Source: an uncultured Oleiphilus sp.
Lineage (GTDB): Bacteria; Pseudomonadota; Gammaproteobacteria; Pseudomonadales; Oleiphilaceae
Reading direction: 5' to 3'
DNA: 64,000 nucleotides
NCBI GenBank assembly: GCA_913020045.1
Contig: CAJWBE010000016.1
Coordinates: 1 to 64,000, forward strand
Shown one piece after another: positions 33,996 to 43,668 of this stretch. Numbering within the stretch: position 1 is the first letter of the stretch; every line of letters starts with the position of its first letter. A program made the translations under genes and the position numbers. The notes below the pieces were generated by a model. That model was not told the DNA's origin and did not search any database. It saw nothing but the letters and a program-made list of their open reading frames with translations.

Positions 33996-35126
33996 GTGGA
34001 TTTTGAAAAACTGCTAAAAGTGATGGTTGAGAAAGGTGGTTCAGATCTGTTCATCACCGCTGGCGTGCCGCCGAGCATCAAGATTCATGGCAAAATAGTG
34101 CCTGTAACGAAAAACTCACTCACGCCGGAACAAACGCGCGAAATTGTCTACGACACGATGAGCGAAAAGCAACGCACAGAATTCACTGACAAGCTGGAGT
34201 GTAACTTTGCGATTAGCGCTAGAGGCATCGGCCGCTTCCGGGTCAGCGCATTTTCGCAACGCAATCTATGTGGAATGGTGCTACGTCGCATTGAAACGGA
34301 TATTCCTCGCATTGAAGACTTGGGCTTACCGGACATCGTTAATAATCTATCGATGACCAAACGAGGCCTGATTATATTTGTAGGCGCGACAGGGACCGGT
34401 AAGTCGACGTCGCTCGCCTCCATGATTGGACACCGTAATCGCAACAGTAAAGGCCATATTATCTCGATCGAAGATCCGATTGAGTATATTCACCAGCATC
34501 AAGGCTGCATCGTTACCCAGCGTGAGGTAGGTCTGGATACAGAGTCTTTTGAAGTCGCACTCAAAAACACACTTCGACAAGCCCCTGATGTCATCATGAT
34601 TGGCGAGATTCGTAGTAAAGACACCATGGACTATGCCGTCACATTCGCTGAGACTGGCCACTTATGTTTAGCGACCTTGCACGCAAACAACGCAAACCAA
34701 GCGCTTGACCGAATCATCAACTTCTTCCCTCCTGAGCAGCACAACCAGATATGGATGGACTTATCACTAAACCTGAAAGCCATCGTGGCGCAGCAATTGG
34801 TCCCGACTCCAGACGGCAAAGGCCGCCGCGCAGTCATTGAAGTACTATTAAACACGCCACTTTGTGCGGACCTCATTCGAAAAAAAGAAGTGCATAAACT
34901 CAAAGAACTGATGACCAAATCACGCGATGTTGGTATGCAGACCTTTGACCAAGCCCTGTATGACTTGTATGCGAAAGGTGAAATCACATACGAAGACGCC
35001 TTGGCCTATGCTGACTCAGCCAATGATTTGAGGCTTCTTATCAAACTAGGGTCAGACGCCGCCACCCCAACAGAGCTACAAAACAACACAGACCGTTTGA
35101 GTATTCAGGACGACTTAGACTACTAG
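33996..35126 (+). CDS. pilU: PilT-dependent retraction ATPase PilU
   Basis: 376 aa, GTG start. Walker A GATGTGKSTS, Walker B DVIMIGEIRS, His box GHLCLATLHA. Distinguished from PilT by the MDFEKLLKVMVEKGGSDLFI start and a longer acidic C-terminus (LSIQDDLDY). Supports PilT-driven retraction. Same operon as pilT. Confidence 0.94.
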   Translation: MDFEKLLKVMVEKGGSDLFITAGVPPSIKIHGKIVPVTKNSLTPEQTREIVYDTMSEKQRTEFTDKLECNFAISARGIGRFRVSAFSQRNLCGMVLRRIETDIPRIEDLGLPDIVNNLSMTKRGLIIFVGATGTGKSTSLASMIGHRNRNSKGHIISIEDPIEYIHQHQGCIVTQREVGLDTESFEVALKNTLRQAPDVIMIGEIRSKDTMDYAVTFAETGHLCLATLHANNANQALDRIINFFPPEQHNQIWMDLSLNLKAIVAQQLVPTPDGKGRRAVIEVLLNTPLCADLIRKKEVHKLKELMTKSRDVGMQTFDQALYDLYAKGEITYEDALAYADSANDLRLLIKLGSDAATPTELQNNTDRLSIQDDLDY

Positions 35127-35176
35127 GCTAGTAAGCATTAAGCGGCATCGGTTTGATGCCTCTGGCACTATCACCC

Positions 35177-35206
35177 AAAAAGGGCCGCATAACAGCGGCC
35201 CTTTTT
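35177..35206 (+). terminator. Terminator after pilU
   Basis: AAAAAGGGCCGC-ATAACA-GCGGCCCTTTTT, perfect stem with T-tract. Confidence 0.9.
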
Positions 35207-35318
35207 CGTTAAAACTAAAGCGTCTTAAATAAGGCTTCGATAGTCAAAATTGATCGAATGGCGTACGCAATCCTCTCCTAAACTGATAACAAACGAAAAG
35301 TAGCTAGGAAAGCACCAT

Positions 35319-35612
35319 ATGCTGAGCGATCAACGCACCCTTGAACGGCAAGTCGTGGTATTTATGGGTCCCATAAATATGCCAGGCTATGAAACAGCTA
35401 ACCGCGACAAAATTTCTTATCTCACAGAGCTCTCAATGGACGCTGGCGCCATTGTTGGTTGTCGCGTAAACATGCTAACGACCCTTTGCGTGACGAGCGA
35501 ACGAACGCCATACGAAGAGATTAAGCGGATTCCGCAGCACGTAAAAACAATGTGCGAAGAGGAGTTTTTAGACACATACCTTAGTCAGTTTCTAACCGAT
35601 GAAGAGCAGTGA
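35319..35612 (+). CDS. Small protein of unknown function
   Basis: 97 aa, ATG with weak upstream purine stretch. Soluble; two Cys (GCRVNMLTTLC) in the centre and one near the end, acidic C-terminus (EEEFLDTYLSQFLTDEEQ). No family recognised. It ends one base before the convergent end of the GGDEF/EAL gene, which suggests a real, compactly placed gene. Confidence 0.6.
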   Translation: MLSDQRTLERQVVVFMGPINMPGYETANRDKISYLTELSMDAGAIVGCRVNMLTTLCVTSERTPYEEIKRIPQHVKTMCEEEFLDTYLSQFLTDEEQ

Positions 35613-35613
35613 G

Positions 35614-38367
35614 TTAAACTGTTTGTGATGCCAACAAGGCTTCCATCTCGGCAGCCGTAAGCGGTTTAGAGACAAGATAACCCTGAATAAGGTTGCAGCC
35701 CAAAGAACGCAGTAACTGCAGCTGATCTTTATTTTCAACACCTTCCGCAACGATTTGAAGCCCCAGGGTTTCGCCTAGAACGACAATGGCCTTAACGATT
35801 GCCAACTGCTCATTCGAGGTCTCCATATTATCAACAAACGCTTTATCAATTTTGAGCGTATCAACCGGCAACTCGCGCAAATAACTCAGTGACGAATAAC
35901 CCGTTCCGAAGTCATCAATTGAGACCTTAACACCGGTTTTACGCAAGTCAGCCAGTATTGATATGGCGCTTTGCGCATCTTCCATAATCATGCTTTCCGT
36001 CAGCTCTAACTCGAGGCAGTCTGGCGTAATTCGGCTGCGCTCCAGGGTCGCACTAATCACACCTTGGAAACCGGCTTCCTTAAGTTGACGCGCAGAAAGA
36101 TTAACGGAGACATGCAAGGTGCCGAAGCCCGCCTCAATCCACTGCTGCGTTTGCTCACAAGCCGTTCTCAGGACAAATTCGCCCAAGTCCGTGATGAGAC
36201 CATTTTCTTCAGCAATATTGACGAACTCTTCTGGCGAAATCATCCCTAGCGTGGGATGAGCCCAACGAATCAAGGCTTCGTAAGATGTAATTTTGTTCTT
36301 CTTCAGGTCTAGCTTGGGCTGGTAATACACTTCTAGTTCATTGTTAGTCAGCGCTTTTCGTAGCTCATGTTCCATCTCTAAACGGCGGCGAGAAAACGAC
36401 TTTAGCGACTCATCGAACATCTGAATTTGATTACCGCCATGATACTTAGCTTTTTGCACCGCCAGCGCGCCATAGCGCATTAGGGTTTCAATATCTTGTG
36501 TGTCTTCAGGCACGCGAGCGACACCAATACTGCACGACAACATCACCTCATGCCCCGCAACTTCGTACTGCGCCGTCGTGACCGAATGGAACAAACGTTC
36601 GGAGAAGTTTTGAACGTCAAAGGTGGGGCTGCACTCGACAATACAAGCGAACTCATTGCCACCAACACGCGCCAAAATATCTACCTGCTGAACACAGTCA
36701 GATAGTCGCGTCGCTATCTCAACCAGCAGCCCATCTGTTGCTTCATGACCAAAGCTATCATTAAATTGCTTAAAGCGATCGATATCTAACAACACTAATA
36801 CAAAGGGAATTTGCTCATCTTTGAAACGCAGTAAAGCCCGATGCAGCTGATCTTGAAACTGCACTCGATTAGCAAGCTTCGTAAGGTCGTCATAATTTAG
36901 CAGATAAGCGAGCTTTTCATCGGCGGCTTTGCGGTCAGAGATATCAGCCACCATTCCCGAAAAATATTTATGCTGGCCTAATTCATCAACAATCGCATTT
37001 AACTGTGTCCATTGCGCGAAGTACCCGCCTTCTCCTCGTTTTTCCAGTAATTCACCTTGCCAGCTGCCCTCTTTTAGCGCGTGCTCAAAAATACTCGTGT
37101 AGAGCTCTGCTCTGCTCGGCGTATCGGAAATCTCAATAATGGATTTACCGCTCAATGCCTCAGCATCAAAGCCAATCATCTTGGCATATGCCGGATTAGC
37201 AGATAGAAATATTCCACTGGGGTCGAGAACAAACACCCCCTCTGAGGTGTGATCGAAAACGGATTTTGCCAAACGAACTTGCTCATCGCGCTGAACTTCT
37301 GACTGGATGTTACGACGCGTCCCTAATAAGCGAAGCGCTCGATTGTCATTCCCCCGATCAATTACCTTGCCGCACTCTTCGATCCAACACCAACTTTCCT
37401 CATCTTTAACACGATACTGCAGGTCATATGCATCCTTATCACCGCGCAAGCAAGCGTTTAATGTATCCCGCACCAACTCATAGTCTGCTGGATGAATAAT
37501 CTCTTTTAGTCTTTCAATTACCTGTTCTGAGGTCTGTTCTTTCTCGCCGAAATGCTTGTGGAAGGCAGACTGATAAAACTGCCCTGCCGAAATATCCCAA
37601 TCGATCAAGCCTAGGTGAGAGGCATCAATCGCTTGCGTTAAACGGGTCTGGCTTTTTACCAAAGCATCACTAATAGTCTTTCGCAGAGCGATTTGCTGGC
37701 TAAGCTGGGTATTTGCATCGCGCAAATGCTTAGTTTGCTGGCTTATATTTTGCTCAAAATCACGCTCTCGTTGCGCTAAAAGTTGCTGCAACTGATCTAG
37801 TTTTAAGCGATCGTCTTGATTAGCCACAGAATCATCACCCGCCGGCGCAACGCCATGTTCATATCGAGAGCGGGCAAACAGTCGAAAGGCGTAAGCGCCA
37901 TATAGAATCAAGACAACGATCACCAGCAATGCGCTTTGCAGGCTGCTACCCATAATCACAACGAGATTGGTCAGTAATAATGCAAACGAGCAGGCCGCCG
38001 CTGCGGCTAAGCCAAAAGGCATAAGAGATATTAATAGTAGGCTGGTCCAAAGCATCATAATCAGCACAAACTCTGTACTCGCAACAATGCCAGTTGCCAT
38101 CACTAACCCGAGCACAGCTGAGATAGCAGGAAACCATACGTCCAAAAAACCATGCTCGTTTAATCGGTTTTCATCAAAAACCGCACTAAGCAAACAATAG
38201 CCGCACAGCGCTAAGTTGCCGATATACGCCAGCAAGGCTACGCGCTTTTCAAGCAGTTCAGAAAAAAACGGCAGCACACAAAGCAAAGCAGCTAATGCGC
38301 ATCCGTAGAATAAAATCCTGTCAAGTCGCGTCAACGACGAAGCAAGACTCGGGTGCCAGATTGACAA
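35614..38367 (-). CDS. Membrane PAS-GGDEF-EAL protein, probably a c-di-GMP phosphodiesterase
   Basis: 917 aa. N-terminal block of about six membrane helices (20-165), a coiled coil (about 185-235), two PAS domains (about 240-360 and 365-485), GGDEF domain about 495-650 and EAL domain about 665-910. The GGDEF signature reads GGNEF (ARVGGNEFACIV), changing a catalytic metal-site residue, so cyclase activity is doubtful. The EAL part keeps YEALIRW, NLSARQL, ELTES and DDFGTGYSSLSYL, so c-di-GMP hydrolysis is expected. Convergent with the small gene at 35319 and divergent from uvrD. Confidence 0.9.
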   Translation of the reverse strand: MSIWHPSLASSLTRLDRILFYGCALAALLCVLPFFSELLEKRVALLAYIGNLALCGYCLLSAVFDENRLNEHGFLDVWFPAISAVLGLVMATGIVASTEFVLIMMLWTSLLLISLMPFGLAAAAACSFALLLTNLVVIMGSSLQSALLVIVVLILYGAYAFRLFARSRYEHGVAPAGDDSVANQDDRLKLDQLQQLLAQRERDFEQNISQQTKHLRDANTQLSQQIALRKTISDALVKSQTRLTQAIDASHLGLIDWDISAGQFYQSAFHKHFGEKEQTSEQVIERLKEIIHPADYELVRDTLNACLRGDKDAYDLQYRVKDEESWCWIEECGKVIDRGNDNRALRLLGTRRNIQSEVQRDEQVRLAKSVFDHTSEGVFVLDPSGIFLSANPAYAKMIGFDAEALSGKSIIEISDTPSRAELYTSIFEHALKEGSWQGELLEKRGEGGYFAQWTQLNAIVDELGQHKYFSGMVADISDRKAADEKLAYLLNYDDLTKLANRVQFQDQLHRALLRFKDEQIPFVLVLLDIDRFKQFNDSFGHEATDGLLVEIATRLSDCVQQVDILARVGGNEFACIVECSPTFDVQNFSERLFHSVTTAQYEVAGHEVMLSCSIGVARVPEDTQDIETLMRYGALAVQKAKYHGGNQIQMFDESLKSFSRRRLEMEHELRKALTNNELEVYYQPKLDLKKNKITSYEALIRWAHPTLGMISPEEFVNIAEENGLITDLGEFVLRTACEQTQQWIEAGFGTLHVSVNLSARQLKEAGFQGVISATLERSRITPDCLELELTESMIMEDAQSAISILADLRKTGVKVSIDDFGTGYSSLSYLRELPVDTLKIDKAFVDNMETSNEQLAIVKAIVVLGETLGLQIVAEGVENKDQLQLLRSLGCNLIQGYLVSKPLTAAEMEALLASQTV

Positions 38368-38541
38368 AAAAGGCCTCTATAATAAGGGGGGATGAAACGG
38401 CAGTAAGGTGGCCCTAATTCTACCTACAATTACAAACAAATAAAGCGACTAAAACTTCGTTTAGAATTTTTAATTCAACACACAGAGCGATGGGGTCTGT
38501 GGTAATCTACGCGTTTTTGGCACGCAAGTGATATTAACGCA

Positions 38542-40710
38542 ATGGACGTATCCTACATACTCGACGGTTTGAACGACGCACAGCGCGAAGCGGTTGCAGC
38601 CCCCAATCAAAACATGTTGGTGCTCGCAGGCGCTGGGAGCGGAAAAACACGGGTGCTCGTTCATCGAATTGCGTGGTTAATGCAATGTGAAGGCCTTAAC
38701 CCCGGTTCTATTCTGGCGGTTACGTTCACCAACAAAGCGGCCAAAGAAATGCGCGGGCGTATCGAGCAGATGATTGCTCTACCTTCTCGCGGCATGTGGT
38801 TTGGTACATTTCACGGCATCGCTCACCGCTTACTCAGAACCCATTGGCAAGAAGCAAAACTACCTGAAAACTTCCAAGTGTTGGACTCTGATGACCAGCT
38901 GCGGGTCATCAAACGCATTATGAGGGAAAACTCGGTTGACGAAACGCGCTGGCCCGCCAAGCAGGTGCAGTCGTTTATCAATGGCCAGAAAGACGAAGGT
39001 CGCCGTGCACGCCACCAACAGCCTCCGAAAAGCCAATTTGAACAGGTGATGTTTCAGCTCTATCAACAATACGAAGATCAGTGCCAACGCTCAGGAATGG
39101 TCGACTTCGGTGAGCTTTTATTACGATCGCATGAAATATGGCTCAACAATCCGGCTCTGCTCGCACACTACCAAGATAGATTTCGCTACGTCTTAGTTGA
39201 CGAGTTTCAAGACACGAATACTATCCAATATGCATGGTTGAGGGTGCTGGCATCTGGTCATATCCCGATCATGGTCGTCGGCGATGATGACCAATCAATC
39301 TACGGATGGCGCGGCGCTAAAATAGAAAATATTCAACAGTTTGAAAACGATTTCTCAGACGCACAAACGGTTAGGCTAGAGCAGAACTACCGCTCAACGT
39401 CCACCATCCTGTCTGCCGCGAATGCGCTCATTGCCAACAACGGTAACCGTTTAGGTAAGCAACTTTGGACGGATGGCGAAGAAGGCGAGCTCATCAATCT
39501 GTACGCTGCATTCAACGAGCAAGACGAAGCGAACTATATTGCAGATCAAATACAGTCATGGGTAAACCAAGGCCGAAACCGGTCAGAGTCCGCCATTTTG
39601 TATCGCTCCAATGCTCAGTCGCGAATTTTAGAAGAGTCGCTGATACGCCAAGCAATCCCGTACCGAATCTATGGCGGCCTTCGATTCTACGACCGACAAG
39701 AAATACGAAACGCCATTGCTTACCTGCGTCTAGTTTACTATCGCCATGATGACGCCGCCTTTGAGCGCATCGTCAACGTTCCCACCCGCGGCGTCGGCAA
39801 TAAGACACTTGCTGACCTACGTGAACACGCGCGGGAGCAATCAATTTCGCTCTGGCAGGCAACGGTCGAGCGGCTACAACTAGGACTATTGAAAGGCAAG
39901 GCCGCCAATACGCTGACACACTTCTTAGACCTAATTGACGAGTTGGGCGCTCAGCAACATGACTTATCGTTGGCCGAGCTCAGCGAACGAGCAATCAAAG
40001 ACAGCGGTTTGTTGGAATTCCATGCCAATGAAAAGGGCGAGAAAGGTCAGGCGCGAAAAGAAAACTTGTTGGAACTTATCAACGCTTGCAAAGACTATGA
40101 GCCAGACGAGGACGATCAATCGACGCTCGGCGAGTTTATTGCCAAAGCAGCGCTAGATGCGGGCGAGCAACAAGCCGAAGAGCATGAAGACAGTGTTCAA
40201 ATGATGACGCTGCATACCGCGAAAGGTTTAGAGTTTCCGCTTGTTTTTCTTGCTGGTATGGAAGACGGCCTATTCCCCCACCAGATGTCGATGGAAGACC
40301 CGGTGCGTCTAGAGGAAGAACGGCGTTTATGCTACGTAGGAATTACTCGCGCAATGGAACAGCTGGTGATGACTTACGCTGAAGCGCGACGCTTATACGG
40401 GCAAGATAAGTTCCACCCTGTATCGCGTTTTATTCGTGAAATACCCGCACAATACCTGCAAGAAGTGCGCTTAAAGAACGCTGTATCCAGACCCGTGTCT
40501 TTCGATAGGCAAAGTACCCTCCCTAGAGGCATGCAGGAAGAAGCGCCGGCATTTCATTTGGGACAACAAGTTGTGCATGCGAAATTTGGTGAAGGCACCG
40601 TAATGAATTACGAGGGCAAAGGTGCTCATGCCAGAATTCAAGTTAATTTCCCTGAGCACGGCAACAAATGGCTAGTGCTGTCCTATGCCAAACTAACGGC
40701 TGCACACTAA
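38542..40710 (+). CDS. uvrD: DNA helicase II UvrD
   Basis: 722 aa superfamily 1A helicase. Walker A AGAGSGKT at 29-36, Walker B LVDEFQDTN, motif III DDDQSIYGWRGA, motif IV QNYRST, motifs V-VI MTLHTAKGLEF and RRLCYVGITRA. C-terminal Tudor-like domain (GQQVVHAKFGEGTVMN) that contacts RNA polymerase. Acts in mismatch and excision repair. Start MDVSYILDGLNDAQREAV is standard. Confidence 0.95.
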   Translation: MDVSYILDGLNDAQREAVAAPNQNMLVLAGAGSGKTRVLVHRIAWLMQCEGLNPGSILAVTFTNKAAKEMRGRIEQMIALPSRGMWFGTFHGIAHRLLRTHWQEAKLPENFQVLDSDDQLRVIKRIMRENSVDETRWPAKQVQSFINGQKDEGRRARHQQPPKSQFEQVMFQLYQQYEDQCQRSGMVDFGELLLRSHEIWLNNPALLAHYQDRFRYVLVDEFQDTNTIQYAWLRVLASGHIPIMVVGDDDQSIYGWRGAKIENIQQFENDFSDAQTVRLEQNYRSTSTILSAANALIANNGNRLGKQLWTDGEEGELINLYAAFNEQDEANYIADQIQSWVNQGRNRSESAILYRSNAQSRILEESLIRQAIPYRIYGGLRFYDRQEIRNAIAYLRLVYYRHDDAAFERIVNVPTRGVGNKTLADLREHAREQSISLWQATVERLQLGLLKGKAANTLTHFLDLIDELGAQQHDLSLAELSERAIKDSGLLEFHANEKGEKGQARKENLLELINACKDYEPDEDDQSTLGEFIAKAALDAGEQQAEEHEDSVQMMTLHTAKGLEFPLVFLAGMEDGLFPHQMSMEDPVRLEEERRLCYVGITRAMEQLVMTYAEARRLYGQDKFHPVSRFIREIPAQYLQEVRLKNAVSRPVSFDRQSTLPRGMQEEAPAFHLGQQVVHAKFGEGTVMNYEGKGAHARIQVNFPEHGNKWLVLSYAKLTAAH

Positions 40711-40834
40711 ACGTACCACACATGCAGACAGTGTGAATTAGTCACAGAGCGTTCGCTGACGAATCAGCTATGCTTACTGACAAAACCGTGCCCTTAAACA
40801 ACTACACTATTTATGCCTTTTGGAGCGATAACGA

Positions 40835-41617
40835 ATGTCCAGCACTGACCACCCTAACGAAACACCTAGCAATCAAGAGGGGAGCAGTTCTGTTCATCAG
40901 AGACTAGCGGGTCAGCAGCAACAAGTTGCCGACCAAGAACGCGCCAATCGGATCAAAGCTCAGGACCTTATCCAACGAGAACAGCGGCTAGAAGACGAGC
41001 GCCGCATGATATTGCAAGAACGCAAAATGCTAAACAATACGCAAATGACACTCAAAGCCTCCCGCCAGAAAACAACGGCGCTAATGCTACCGCTATTCTT
41101 GGTGGCGGCGATTGCGGCAGGCTTATTCGCATTCAACCACATAGAACAGCAAGAAAAGTACTTTAATCAGGTCGCCAATGCCTCTAAAAACATTGACGCA
41201 CTGGCCAAAATTCTTAGCGTTACACAAGATGAAGTGGTCATTGCCACTAGCCAGCTCAGCACCAAACAATTTGAACTCGAACGGACAAAAGGGATGCTGA
41301 ATGAGCTGAAAGACACAACAGACAATCTTCAGATGGAAATTTTTAAGCTGAAAGGTGACACGTCTTCAACCGCTGAAGAAAAGTCTGCGTTAACAATCTC
41401 CGCCGATAATTTGTCAGAAAAATTTGCGATACTGAAAGCGCAACTCGAAGATAAATACCTAAGTGACGATATCAATGAAGTTTATATTGAGTTCCAAGAA
41501 AATGATCTGAAGAAAACCCACCAACAACTAGATCAGCAAGCGGCAATGCTTGCAGAAAAAGACCGGCTCATCGAGACACTCAAAGCGTCCCAAGCAAAAG
41601 CTAGCGCAGACAGATAG
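40835..41617 (+). CDS. Membrane-anchored coiled-coil protein of unknown function
   Basis: 260 aa. Cytoplasmic Gln/Glu/Arg-rich coiled coil about 20-75, one membrane helix about 82-102 (ALMLPLFLVAAIAAGLFAF), then a second long coiled coil about 105-255. No catalytic motif. Topology suggests a structural or division-associated envelope protein. ORF ends 29 bp before the convergent pdxH. Confidence 0.7.
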   Translation: MSSTDHPNETPSNQEGSSSVHQRLAGQQQQVADQERANRIKAQDLIQREQRLEDERRMILQERKMLNNTQMTLKASRQKTTALMLPLFLVAAIAAGLFAFNHIEQQEKYFNQVANASKNIDALAKILSVTQDEVVIATSQLSTKQFELERTKGMLNELKDTTDNLQMEIFKLKGDTSSTAEEKSALTISADNLSEKFAILKAQLEDKYLSDDINEVYIEFQENDLKKTHQQLDQQAAMLAEKDRLIETLKASQAKASADR

Positions 41618-41645
41618 CCCGCGCATTGCAAGTCGAGCCTAGCAA

Positions 41646-42287
41646 CTAAGGCGCTAACCGCTGCTTAGACCATGCTGAACCATCTTCAGTTCTTTGATAT
41701 TCGATACGATCATGAAGGCGGTTCTCTCGCCCCTGCCAGAATTCAATTCGTTGCGGAACAATTCGATAGCCTCCCCAAAACGAAGGAAGAGGGATGCTCC
41801 CCGCTTTGAACTTCTCCGTCGCTTCACGATATTTCTGTTCGAGAAAAGCCCGCGACTCAATCACGTCACTCTGATCACTACACCATGCCCCAAGCTGGCT
41901 GCCACGTGGACGCGTTGTAAAGTATTTCAGCGATGCAGCTGACGAAATCCGTTCACACGGCCCTTCAATACGAACCTGACGATTCAATCGTAACCAAGGA
42001 AACAACGCCGCCGCATGCGCATTGCCCCCTATTTGCTGTGACTTTCGGCTATTGTAATTGGTGAAAAAAACAAAGCCTTTTTCATCAAACAACTTAAGCA
42101 AAACGGTTCTAACGGAAGGATGGGCATCGGGGCCAGCCGTCGCCAATGAAAAGGCATTAGCGTCTTGAATCCCCGATTCGTCGGCTTGCTGAAACCATTG
42201 TTCAAACTGTTTTATCGGGTCATCTAACAGTGACGAGGCCTGAATCCCCTCGCTCATGTATTCTCGACGTAGGTCGCCTATATCCAA
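41646..42287 (-). CDS. pdxH: Pyridoxamine 5'-phosphate oxidase
   Basis: 213 aa FMN enzyme converting PNP/PMP to PLP. FMN-contacting RTVLLKLFDEKGFVFFTNY, SRKSQQI, and the C-terminal signature RIEFWQGRENRLHDRIEY; ends RLAP. Starts MDIGDLRREY. Monocistronic, convergent with the coiled-coil gene. Confidence 0.95.
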   Translation of the reverse strand: MDIGDLRREYMSEGIQASSLLDDPIKQFEQWFQQADESGIQDANAFSLATAGPDAHPSVRTVLLKLFDEKGFVFFTNYNSRKSQQIGGNAHAAALFPWLRLNRQVRIEGPCERISSAASLKYFTTRPRGSQLGAWCSDQSDVIESRAFLEQKYREATEKFKAGSIPLPSFWGGYRIVPQRIEFWQGRENRLHDRIEYQRTEDGSAWSKQRLAP

Positions 42288-42390
42288 GACTCATGCCTCT
42301 AAGATCGCTGATTAAAAGTAGAGTTTGACGCCTTGGCGCGGCCAACACAAGCTCCAAAACGCCAAGGGTCTGCAACCATTATTGAATCGA

Positions 42391-42834
42391 CTAACGAGCG
42401 AAGAAACGCTGCTGTAACCAAGCATCGACCGAGATTTTACCCGGCCCATATACGACCAGCGTCAGGAGCATTGCCGCCCAGAAGTAATGATCATTGATAC
42501 CCGCGGGACTAATATCCGGATAGGCAATGGCCGCAACAACATTTAGCACAAACAAGCCTGCCGCGCTAAATCGTCCTGCTAAGCCCAAGACCAGCAATAC
42601 TGGGAGTAACAGCTCTGCTCCTGTCGCCAAATAAGCCGCGATATCAAAACGTATAAGGGGCACAGCATATTCATACTCGAACAACATTAAGGTTGATTCC
42701 CATGTCTTTATCTTGGTTAAACCAGCGCTGAAAAACACGTTGGCCAAGTAAACGCGAAACCCTAGGTTCAGTAAGGGCTGAGTATGATCCACCCAACGAG
42801 TCAGCATTAGATATAAGTTCGCAAGTACCTGCAC
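42391..42834 (-). CDS. DoxX-family membrane protein (BufD-like)
   Basis: 147 aa, four hydrophobic helices (about 22-40, 65-85, 88-105, 112-130). DoxX/SURF4-type. It is the last gene of the bufferin operon, where a DoxX protein commonly accompanies bufA, bufB and bufC; role unknown, possibly membrane redox or copper handling. Confidence 0.8.
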   Translation of the reverse strand: MQVLANLYLMLTRWVDHTQPLLNLGFRVYLANVFFSAGLTKIKTWESTLMLFEYEYAVPLIRFDIAAYLATGAELLLPVLLVLGLAGRFSAAGLFVLNVVAAIAYPDISPAGINDHYFWAAMLLTLVVYGPGKISVDAWLQQRFFAR

Positions 42835-42864
42835 GTGTTGCTCCTATTAATGAATAGTTATTGA

Positions 42865-43668
42865 TTAGTTGTTGATAGCACGAAAATCAGCAATCCAGGA
42901 TCGCTTGATTAGTTCGGCGGTGTAGACGTTTAGCTCTAAGTCTGGGTGCTTGGACAACCATTGCGCGCAGATTGTTCCGAACGAGAGTGGTTTTTTTAAT
43001 TCTTCCAATAACGCATAGAGCGGCGGAGATACTTGAGACATCTGGGTATTGAGACCGTCGCGGAAAACGACATAACACCCTCCTCCACTCGCTATATCAA
43101 CTGCGTCAACCTCACTTTCTGTCATTAGGCCTAACGCCCTAAGTTCGAGCAATGGATAATCCGAACGATGCAGGTAAATAGGCTCAACTAATATGCATTG
43201 CAATTGATCGGCTTGATCCAAGGGCACGCCGGTAAGCACATCCGGGCTAATCGCGTTAGTCGAGGCTGCATGAAAGGCAAGGTGCCAAGTCCACTCCAGC
43301 GAGGCAAGATCTGGCATATAAGGCAACTCGGCTAAAGGTTCAAAGCGCTGCATAAATAAAGGAAATGTCTCGCCATAGTGATCTAAACTGGCAGACTGGG
43401 AGGGGTTGATCGCAACGTAACGCGACGCCATCGCATCGAAAAACTGTTCGCCCAATAAGCCTTTTGACGCGGGAAACAAATCTCCCAACGCCTGCACTAA
43501 ACCTCCTTTGACGCTTCCTTGATAGATACCTAATTGCGCAGCCGCGCTTAACACCTTACCCGGAACAATATAGCTAGCAGCCAAAGAGGTCTCGCCATAG
43601 ATCGCTTCCATCATGGTGGCATATAGCTTACTAAGCTCGCTCAAACGCGGGCCTGCTTTTTTGTCCAA
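42865..43668 (-). CDS. bufC: BufC/HvfC family putative DNA-binding or RiPP-recognition protein (DUF2063)
   Basis: 267 aa. N-terminal DUF2063 domain (YIVPGKVLSAAAQLGIYQGS...GDLFPASKGLLGEQFF) about 30-120 and a winged-helix-like C-terminal part. Partner protein that presents the precursor peptide to BufB. Start overlaps the bufB end by 28 bp, showing translational coupling. Confidence 0.85.
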   Translation of the reverse strand: MDKKAGPRLSELSKLYATMMEAIYGETSLAASYIVPGKVLSAAAQLGIYQGSVKGGLVQALGDLFPASKGLLGEQFFDAMASRYVAINPSQSASLDHYGETFPLFMQRFEPLAELPYMPDLASLEWTWHLAFHAASTNAISPDVLTGVPLDQADQLQCILVEPIYLHRSDYPLLELRALGLMTESEVDAVDIASGGGCYVVFRDGLNTQMSQVSPPLYALLEELKKPLSFGTICAQWLSKHPDLELNVYTAELIKRSWIADFRAINN

